Source of the DNA: Euglena gracilis
Lineage: Eukaryota; Euglenida; Euglenophyceae; Euglenales
DNA: 64,000 nucleotides
Direction: 5' to 3'
Assembly (NCBI GenBank): GCA_039621445.1
Contig: CP154957.1
Coordinates: 41,814,011-41,878,010, forward strand
A program made the position numbers and the translations under genes. The notes below the pieces were generated by a model that worked only from the letters and a program-made list of their open reading frames with translations, had not been told where the DNA came from and did no database searches. Each line of letters begins with the position of its first letter. The stretch's first letter is position 1. Positions 51,463 to 60,400 of this stretch are shown here, piece after piece.

Positions 51463-52406
51463 CCAGATTGTGCACTGAAATGAGGGGGGCCAGGGCATTT
51501 TCCAAGGTACCCTGGGCACCCAGTCTTTGATAATGGGCTGTAAAGGCCTCAACCCCTTTCCATTGCCCAATTTCACAAACTTCTTGGGCTGAAAGGCCCA
51601 ATTTTTTGAGCAACCCAACCCCTGCCCCTCTGGTGGAGTGGGGTCCCCACACCTGGGGGGGTACCACCTGTTTGGTCAAAAATTCTCTTGTAATAGAAGC
51701 AATTGTGTCAGCACTTATGGGTGTATAGGGGGGTTTTAAGGAAATCAGAAGGGGACCCCCAGGCTTTACGTAAAATCGGGTTGCGGCCACATAAGCCATA
51801 ATTAAATGAAAGGGACTGATTTGGGGACAGTGGGGAATTGACACAACTCTTTCCAACTTGTGGAATTTCTGTCCTTTACGCTTGATTTGAATGTAGGGTG
51901 TCCCCCCCAACACACTTGTGGTTATTTTGACTTGTGCCAAATCAGATGAACGGTATAAACACAGGATGCGTGAACAAAAATGAGCTGTGTGCGCAATGCA
52001 CAAATATCAGTGGGCACAGGTTGCCTTGCCAGCCCCAGGAGGATTGGGAGGGGATCCCAAAAAGCACCATATTTTTCCAGATTCTGGTTCCAAAGCCTTT
52101 TGTAAGGTGTTAATAAGGTATTAAACCTTGGGCCACCCAAGCCAGGGATCAAAAGCACAGCACTGTATGCATTATGGGCCTGGGCCTTTGAAAATTGAAA
52201 AAGTTGAATTAAAGCGTCAGCCACTTGGTCTGTGGTTGCTTTGGGGGGGGCACCCCCATTTTGTCCAGAATGACCCATAAAAGTGTAAAGGCACTTTGGT
52301 ACCTTTTCAAACTGGGGTTTCTTCCCAGGAAATCTGTAGTGGTTGAATTTTGTATTTGTTTCCCCTCCAAAATTTGCCTAAGCAAATCATGCAAAGGAGG
52401 GGCCAC
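51440..52406 (-). pseudogene. DIRS-B tyrosine recombinase
   Basis: Minus-strand pieces: N-terminal helix LGRNPSLKRYQSAF (frame 52209-52406), QVADALIQLFQFSKAQAHN and IPGLGGPRFNTLL (in DIRS-A this is GLRF, with the Arg retained), then HSTRGAG, EVCEIGQWKGVEAF and AHYQRLG in frame 51299-52003. Catalytic Arg, H-x-x-R and Tyr are all present, but the N-terminus is in a different frame. The tail is encoded through the internal complementary region. Confidence 0.85.
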
Positions 52407-52872
52407 CTGGGGGTGGCATTTTTTCCCCCCTGCAATTGGTGAACATGCCCCTGTAGGGGGTGATTTTTAGGCAGGGGGTCCCTGGAACTCTCATTTTTAT
52501 TAATTGGGGCCACCATGTGGCTGAATCCCAGTAGGGGGTGACCATCAAAACTTTGGTCCGTGGAAACATTCTTAATCCGGGGAGAAATTTTTGGATTACA
52601 GACCAGGGGGGGTTTGCATAAAGATCCCCCATGTTGTCCAGTGGACATTGTAAAGCGTCCACTGCTGTGGCTTCCCAGTGGGGCCACCTGGCCACAAATT
52701 GTGGCAGTTTTCTGTTGCCTGGGGAGGCAAAAAGGTCTGTTTCTAGATTTATGCAATTTTTGAATTGCTGTTTCAGCCAGTGAAAAAGTTTGGGGTCGAG
52801 TGAGTTGTCCCCCCTGTCCATTTCCCATCTGCTTATGGGGTCTGCCAGGCATTCCTTTGATGGGACCCAGTT
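52387..52872 (-). pseudogene. DIRS-B Dam-like methyltransferase module
   Basis: Reads NWVPSKE at the TIR insertion point, then MDRGDNSLDPKLFHWL, LETDLFASPGNRKLPQF, DLYANPPWSVI (NPPW intact) and VLMVTPYWDSATWWPQL, ending MFTNCRGEKMPPP. Open throughout this part. The module was cut off from its RT/RNase H by the TIR element just before NWVP. Confidence 0.85.
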
Positions 52873-53213
52873 TACAGCTAACGGGATAAATGTTGGCCAC
52901 CAGACCTAAGAAGCAGGGCCACTGGCCCTAGAACGATGGCCACTGGACCGAAAACTGCGGCCACGGAACCTAAAAATAGTGCCCACATGACCTAAAAATA
53001 GGGGCCCCTGGACCTAAAAACCATGGCCACTGGGACCTGAATGTGCGTCATTCACTAGAACTGAAAAAAACTTCCAACAATCCTCCGGAGAAATTGACCT
53101 TTATGCAGTGCCATGGGTCAGGGAACACAAATGCAACAAACCTTCCAGAGCTGATACATGACTACGGTGCCCAGTTGAAGTGGTCAGAGGCATATGAGGG
53201 GGAAGAAGTTCTA

Positions 53214-53243
53214 TGAAACACGTGTCCAACAAACACGTGTTTT
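53214..53243. other. Hairpin with CACGTG arms
   Basis: GAAACACGTGT, a short loop, then ACACGTGTTTTC. It lies just outside the inner TIR element and resembles the ACACGTGAAAACG next to the outer right end, so it may be a transposase-related or structural site. Confidence 0.35.
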
Positions 53244-53264
53244 CATGTTGCTTGGGGCGCATGG

Positions 53265-54012
53265 CGGTAGACTAGGGGGGGGGGGTAGTCGGCCGACCAG
53301 TCGACCGACTACCCAAGTGGTCGGCCAACTAGGCCTGGTCGGTAGGTAGTCGGCGAGATGGGGTGGGGGGGGGGGGGTAGTGGGTAGTCGGCCGACTAGT
53401 CGGCGAAATATCCACTTTAATGTACTAACGGCTCAAAACCGCCGGCTTTTAAGCCCCCCCCCCCCATGAAGAAAATCCTCTGCAAACTAGTCGGTGTCTA
53501 AAATGGTCCGGATGGGTCCAAAAAAGTGCCTTACACCAACATAAACACCCTCAAATCAGAAATATTTGGTCGGTGGGGAGTCGGTGGGTCCTTGATGGGG
53601 GTCCGAAGGGGTAAAAAAAATCAATGATGACAGAGGGATTGCATGAAAATCCTTTAGAAATGCAAGCATTCTGCGTCACGAGGGGCAAAAAACTCCCTCC
53701 TCCACCCCCTTCCGAGCCTCAAATAACAAAATCCCTTCTATGTTGGCAACATACTTGGAGGGATAAGTCCTTTTTGTGCGAAATTTTGACATTATGTTGA
53801 AAATCCAATGGGGAGAGGTGTCCTTTTGCCTAAAGTGGCCCAAATGGACATCCCCCCCCCAAGTTTTTGCATCTTCACCCCCAATTGGGGGGTTCTGGAG
53901 CCACTTGGGTGGGTTTTGACTGGTGTTGAGGTGATCTGGACAAAAAAAAATTCAGGGGGGGGTAGTCAGCTGAATAGTCGGTCAACTACCCACTGCCCCC
54001 CCCAGTCTACCG
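53265..54012. mobile_element. Possible second TIR element nested inside the TIR transposon
   Basis: CGGTAGACTAGGGGGG at 53265 and its near complement CCCCCCAGTCTACCG ending 54012 form inverted ends. Both are followed inward by GTAGTCGG/CCGACTA-type palindromic repeats (53290-53420; 53958-53995). No target duplication is evident, and it may instead be part of the host TIR element. Confidence 0.4.
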
Positions 54013-54665
54013 TTAGGCACTTGCAATTGGGCAGAAAGCAACGTCTGGGTTGGAGAAGTGACAAAATGCCACAGGTCACAGGTCTGGCGTTACAATTTCC
54101 CCCTCGTAAACAGGTAGGGCAGGTTTGTGACACAAGATACCGTTTCTCAATGGTTTGCTTTCTGAAATTCGGCATCCTCAGCTCATCCTCAGCAGCCTTT
54201 TGGGTGCGAAATGGGGTGGAAAATACCAGGTGTACACTCAAATTAGTGAATTGGTTTGCCTACTCATCCAGGGAGTCATGCAGACAGGAATTCGGGAGGC
54301 AAGGTGATGGGTGTTTCTCAGCGGAACATTTAATTAATTCCTTGGACTCGCAAAAATCCAGCCATTTTCAGAGCGCCGTGTGACTGAGTTTTGATTCCAA
54401 ACGAAAGGTTTTTAGGATTGGACATTTTGGTTGAAAGAAAAGAAGCCAGGAAGCACAGGATCATTCAACATGCAACACAACAAAAAAAACGGCCAACATT
54501 TTTAAGCTCCAGAAAAAGTGGCCAACGTTTACAGGTCCAGTGGCACGTTCGGTGGCCAGAGTTTTGGGCTTGGTGGCCATCATTCTAGGGAATGTGGCAA
54601 ACATTTTTTGGTAAGGTGGCCATCATTTTGGGCTACGTGGCCATCGTTTTCACGTGTTAGCTGTA

Positions 54666-55860
54666 CTTGGAGATTGACATTTTTCTCCATGCACCATTTG
54701 AAAAATGGTCTTAGCATTTTGTTGAAGGGGTCCTTTCTGCCCCCACCTTTTGTTAAATAATAATAAATTACTTGATTGTCCACTGATAGGGACACAGTTT
54801 CTCCTGGCTTGCTGAGACTTTTTACTGTGCTTATGGCTGCACTTAACTCCTTTACATTGATGTGCAAAGTGGAGTTTTCTCTCCAAAACTCTTGGACGAT
54901 TTTTCCAGTTCGAATGTCCAGCCCCCCCCCAGGCATGGGTGCTGCTGTCTGAGTGCAACTCTCTTGTTGCATTTTGGGGGAAGGGCCTGCCCCCCCAGGT
55001 GTCCAGTAGAATTTTTATTTCCCTCAATTGGGCCTTTATTTCCTGTGAAATGGGATGTTTTGAATCCCAGGGTGCTGTAGAATTTGCCGCCAAAAATTTT
55101 GTCAGGGAATCTGTAAAAGCCCTTAAAAAGGGCAGGGCCATCAGGTTGCACCTTATTTGGCCCAAAATGGTAGCCAATTGCCTTTTTGACATGCAATCTT
55201 TTTTCACCATTTTTCCCAGCTCCTTTTTTACTGTTTTATTTTCTGAGGGGGCACCTGTAATTTTCCCTCTTGGAAGTTTAGTTGGAATCCAAGATGATTT
55301 ACAATTTGGGTGGGCTGCAGGGTTGACTTTTTGACTTTGATTTTGAACCCTGCTCTCAACAAATCTCTGACCACTGTGTTGAGATGATGTTTTAAATTGT
55401 TTTGTGTTGGGGCCACCAGCAAAATGTCGTCCAGGTATATGAATACCTGAATGCCCCGTTTTCTCCAAAGTTTCTTCGAAGGTTTTCATGACCCCCCATG
55501 AAGATTTGGGGCATGACATTCAGGCCAAAACAGCCTGCCTGGAATTCCCAGGTCTGTCCCCCCACCTGATGTCTTAAAAATGGCCTTAGGTCCTGGCTCA
55601 CTGGGATGTGAAAATAAGCATCCTTTAAATCGATTTTTGCTGCCCAGTGGCCTTTTTCCTAAACAGGAAAAATATGTTGGATGTGGTCCAACTTGAAAGG
55701 TTTGACTTGGAACTGTTGATTTAGTTCCCTGCAGTCGCTTATCAGCCTCCATTTTGTTAGACCCCCTTCTGGTTTTGAAGTCAAAAACCAGGGTATCAGA
55801 TGCTGGGAGTTTGAATTCACAACCCTCCTTACTGATCCAGTTTTTTTTCCTAGTCCTGCA
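54666..55860 (-). pseudogene. DIRS-B RT and RNase H
   Basis: Minus-strand pieces in three frames: RT entry near 55800 (decayed), DLGIPGRLFWPECHAPNL-type region in one frame versus WEFQAGCFGLNVMPQIFM in another, the active-site segment (YLDD-type, about 55430-55450), LNFQEGKLQVPPQ, FLRAFTDSLTKFL, ELHSDSSTHAW, LHINVKELSAAIS and SVDNQVIYYYLTK. It ends at the TIR insertion (CMEKNVNLQV). More frameshifts than DIRS-A, so older or longer inactive. Confidence 0.8.
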
Positions 55861-57098
55861 GTATCTTATCTGCCTGGTTTAGGTCCAAATTTGCTCTGGT
55901 TTTTGGGTGGGTGGACAATTTTGGGGGATGTGCCCAGGGGGTTTGAATTCCATGCCTGATGAGTTGACATGTTGCTTGAGGTGCATGTTTTTTCCACCAT
56001 TTCAGGCTTTTTTGCAAACGTTGGTGCAGGGGGGTGTCTCCCCATTTTCCTCCATGGAATTTATTTCCTGAAGTAAATGATTTTGAGGTGGCTGGGTGGG
56101 GGGTGTTGGACAATTCACCCCCAGGGATTGAGTACTTTGAAATGAACACTGGGGGGGTGTGCATGCACTCTCTCCCTCTCTGCTCACAGACTCTCTTGTG
56201 CTGGACCTTGTCATCGGTGTTGTCAGATGACATACCATAGGGGGGCCTTCGAGGGTCCCCCCCTTGTTCTGATCTGCCCCTGCCATGAGAGAAGTAAATT
56301 GACCTGGGGGGTTGGCCCCCTTTTCCTCCAATGCCCCCTGTGGGGCATCCTCCTGGGGCTGCTGCAGTTGATTTATATAAGCTTTGCACCTTAGCTTCTG
56401 GGGGGCCATTTCTGGACCACCCCTTTGGCCCCCATGGCCTTGTTGACTCATTTGGCCTCCCTGGCCTGATAAATTCTGGCCTCCATGGCCCTGTAAAAAC
56501 TGGCCGCCATGGCCCTGTAAAAACTGGCCGCCCTGGCCCTGCACTTTTTGGCCGCCATGGCCGTGCAAATGACATTGAATGAAATTCTGCTCCAGTCCTT
56601 GGTCTCCCCTCCATGGGGCTGTTCTTGACCTTGGTCTCCAGCTCCATTGGAAATCTGGGGGGGCTGCTGTGTCCCCCTTTGTCCCCTTGAGAGGGGTTGT
56701 TGTGCAAGCTGAATTGGGGGGGTTGGACAGACCTTTTCTGCCCCTTCCTGAGGGGATTTGCTTGAAAAACTGGCCCCCATGGCCCTTGTGGTGTTGACCT
56801 CCTTGGCCTTGATTCCATCTCCCCCTCTTCTGGCCAATTTGTGCCCAGGCGACTGGGCGCCTTTGAGTGAGATGCCCCTGATGTGTGGGCTTTGATTGTC
56901 CAATTGTAAAGCGTTTTGGGCCTCTATGGCCCATTCCTTGCCCACCGAGGGCTGGGGCTGACTTTTGTCTTGTGGGCCTTCTGGCCACAATGGTCAAAGG
57001 ACCGTGGCCGTCATTGGGTAGGGTTCTGGGCTGGGAAATTTCTTGGGTGGGGGTCTGGGTGGGAAGAACGGCCACGGTTTGCCATGTGATGACTGCAT
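55850..57098 (-). pseudogene. DIRS-B Gag, main part
   Basis: One open minus-strand frame from the DIRS-D junction (AVITWQTVAV) to TAA near 56002. DGHGPLTIVARR matches DGHGPWTAVVRK of DIRS-A and DIRS-D. A series of GHGGQ repeats (about 56450-56560) and a Pro-rich end (GVNCPTPPTQPP) follow. A second frame (55850-56818) over the same DNA is the N-terminal extension of the RT ORF. The start codon lies beyond DIRS-D at 61832. Confidence 0.75.
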
Positions 57099-57235
57099 GA
57101 CCATTCGGGCTCCGCACTGCGAGATGGTGAGGTGAGGTCCTGCTTTCCTTGCCGGCTGTTCTGTTCTGGTGTGTTTGTGCGTGCGCGGGGGGTGCTTCTT
57201 ACTGCTTTTTGTTGCCGGAGTTGGCTGATTCCTAA
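57099..57235 (+). repeat. DIRS-D left end and left inverted terminal repeat
   Basis: The outer 36 bases match the left half of its internal complementary region. The following part (GTCCTGCTTTCCTTGCCGGC ... GTTGCCGGAGTTGGC) pairs with 61590-61680 in inverted orientation. Confidence 0.9.
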
Positions 57236-57460
57236 TTCTGCCCTTCGACCTCAAGGAGAAAGAATTTTACTGCTACGAGTTCACTTGGAAAATATTTACA
57301 AGGAGCATTACATTCACCGAAGAACGGCGAATTATCAACTGGTGGATCAAACGTTTTTGCTGACCTTCGACTTCCAGGAGGAAGAATTCAACTCTTCGAG
57401 TTCAACTGGAATTATCCCAGAAATATTTCAATTAAAAAGACAGCATCACACTGGACTTCC

Positions 57461-60400
57461 ATGAAGAATGATCTGCAAAGAAATTCAAACTGCCAAGAAG
57501 AACTCCAACGAACTTCCAAGAAAACAGCTGGGGAAGGTGGACACACAGCAGCAGCTGCAGAAGGTGATGAGGCGGCAGCAGCACGTCAGTCCGTGGCCAT
57601 CGCAACCCCCCCACCCCCCAGCAATTCAAAGTTTTCAGGATCCCCCACTCAAAATGATGGCCATGGACCATGGACAGCAGTGGTCAGGAAGAGAAGACAG
57701 AGGGGGACTACCATCACAGGTCCAACAGACTCCACCCCTTTTTCCCAATTCCTCCCCCTCCAGGGGAAAAGGCAAAGGCTATGGCAGCCTCTCTGGAGAT
57801 ATCAGAAATCCAAAGGATTCAAATCAAACTCAAGGCTATGGCAGCCATCATTTAACAGGGCCTGGGGCCCAGAATCAAGGCTATGGCAGCCAGCATTCAA
57901 GAGGGCAGTGGGCCCAGTTGCAAGGCTATGGCAGCCTGTATCCCAACCTGGGAAGATCCCACTGGGGGAAGGTATGTCCAACTTACCCCACAGCTCCCTC
58001 AATCAAAAACCCCTCAGGAGCTGCCCATCCAAGCAAGCAGCCCCCCCTTCAGGGGCAGGCCAATGGAGGCCATTATATCCAAGAGGCCAATGGAGGCCAG
58101 AGGGAAAATATCAAGGCCAATGGAGGCCATTTCAATCAAAATCAGGTGGCCATGGGGGGCCAATGCATTCAAGACCACAGCCCTTGGGGGGGAGGCCCAA
58201 GATTGACTACACCAGGGCCCCCCCAGAAGATAATCAGCCCACACCCCCCAGCTGTATATGTACCTCCCCACTGCAGAAACAGACCTTCCCCCATCTTTCA
58301 AAAACAGGGGGAAAGCCTGTCTTTGAGCAGCCCTATGGCAGGGCCAGAGGGGACCCCAGTGATGGGGCAGCCAGAGAGGACCCCAGTGATGGGGCAGCCA
58401 GGGGGAAGGACCCCAGTGATGGGGCAGCCAGGGGGAAGGACCCCAGTGATGGGGCCTGTGGAATCCCCAGACACATTACATCCAGGGGTGCCCCCTTACA
58501 AAGCCCTGCAGGCCAGTATCCCCCATTGGGAAAAGGCAGGTGCCAGCAGAGAGGTATTAAACCTGATAAGGGAAGGGGTCATGGCAGATCTTCCCCTCCC
58601 CCCTCTAATGTCCTTAAAAGTTCCCTTCAAAGCCCCCCAGGAAGTAATGACTGCCCAAAAAATTATGAGAGAATACGAATGTGCAGGGGCAACCAGGCAA
58701 ATCCCCCCAGAGGAGGCAAAACATTTTGGCCCTTACTTCATAATTTCCAAAAAAGAAGGGGAAAATACCAAGGAAAGACTAATTTCAGACTGTCGACAGT
58801 TAAATCACTATTTCACCCCCCAGAAGTTCAGACTGGAACACATGGGAAACATTTTCCCATATCTCAGAAAGGGTTGGTTCTGTGGAAAAATAGATCTGAA
58901 AGATGCTTATTTCCATTTAAAGCTGCACAGCAGCCTGGAAAAGCATGTCTGCATGCAAGTGGGGGGGGAAACGTGGCAATTTCAAGCTGCATGCTTTGGG
59001 TTAAGCAGCCTGACACAAAAGTTTATGACTCTCATGAGAGTCTGGGAAAGGAAATGGAGGAAGGAAGGAAAGGTAGTTTTCATCTACCTAGACGACATTT
59101 TGCTGTTAGCCCCCAGCAAAAAGACAGCAGCCCAGCATTTGGCAGAAATGAAAAAAGATCTTTTACTGGCAGGTTTCAGAATAAACCTCCCCAAATCATG
59201 TCTGGAACCAACACAAGAAATAAAGCATTTGGGCCAGTGGATCAATTTGAAAAAAGGCCAGCTGGAAATTCCACAGGAAAAATTAAAATCCCTAAGAAAG
59301 GAATTAGGAAAGGTGCTGAAAGCACAAAAGATGAGCTGCAGAAAACTCAGCCCTATTGTAGGGCAAGTCAGAAGCTATTTAGTTTCAATGCCTTTTCTCA
59401 GAATTCTGACAGATCAACTTTGCAAAATGGTGGATTTGCACACCAAGTGGGGTTGGGACCACACCCTGACCATTCCCCAGGGGGTCAAAGATCAAATTGT
59501 GGAGTTAAAAACGTTTTTGCAGCCAGGTGTGGGCAGAGCCTTTCAATCCCAGGCCTCTCAGGAACTGTTCTCAGACAGCAGCACCTGGCAATGGGGGGGG
59601 CTGGACAAAAAGTCTGGTCAAAAGGTCCAGGATTTCTGGAGGGACCTGCATGTCCTTCACATCAATCAAAAAGAATTGATGTCTGCGGTGGAAACTGTAA
59701 AGGCTTTGGCAAAACCAAAACAAACCATTGTTCTTCATGTGGACAGCCAGGTGGCAGTCAGTTATTTGACAAAATGGGGAGGCAAAAAGCCATATTAAAA
59801 TTCCATCCTAAAACCCCTTCTGTACCATTGCCAAGAAAGGCAAATCAACTTGCAGGTGGTTTGGGTTCCCACAAAAGAACAATTGGCAGACTCCCTGACC
59901 AGGGAGCAAAAAGATCCAGGGGATTATACCCTGAATCTGACCATTTTTCACCAGATTCTGAAGTTTTTCAAAAACCACATCACCCCAGAGGTGGACATGT
60001 TTTGCACACCCAGCAACAAAAAATTCCCCAAGTTCATTTGTCGATACCCCCACCAAGGGGCTTTGTTGGTGGATGCTCTGAAGGCAGTTTTAAGGGGTCT
60101 CCCCCCAGTTTATGCCAACCCTCCCTGGAGCATCATTCCCCAATGGATTCAGAGATTAATGTTAAACCCAGACCTAATTTGTCTGTTGATTGTACCCCAC
60201 TGGGCTTCGACATCATGGTGGCGCCAATTAATGTCAATCAGGCAGCCAGACAGCAAGGTTTTGCTAGTACCCCCCCAGTGGGGTCTGTTCACCAACTGCT
60301 GGGGGGAGGAGATGCCCCCCCCAAGGTGGAATTTGGCCTGCTTGATTGCGTCAGGCAAATATTACAATCCCAGGAAGTTTCGATGTCCAGTATCGACACT

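Larger units (their letters stand above)
52875..54663. mobile_element. TIR DNA transposon, non-autonomous, TA target duplication
   Basis: 1789 bp inserted in DIRS-B. Ends CAGCTAAC...GTTAGCTG are inverted repeats, flanked by TA at 52873-52874 and 54664-54665. Removing it plus one TA restores CCCAGTTTACTTGG, which reads LQVNWVP on the minus strand as in DIRS-A (LQANWVP). Both ends consist of five to seven diverged subterminal units around GATGGCCAC and GGNCCNAAAA (52890-53045 and 54490-54655). No transposase; the longest frame (53808-54383) has no domain. TA duplication is as in Tc1/mariner-type elements, but the family is not assigned. Confidence 0.9.

Noticed and set aside
53808-54383. 191-codon frame as a transposase of the TIR element
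   Set aside because: No catalytic acidic pattern or DNA-binding domain; the inner part overlaps the inverted end of the nested segment.
52870-54670. DIRS-B as two separate truncated DIRS elements
   Set aside because: The TA-flanked TIR element between them, and the restored LQVNWVP reading, show one element split by an insertion.
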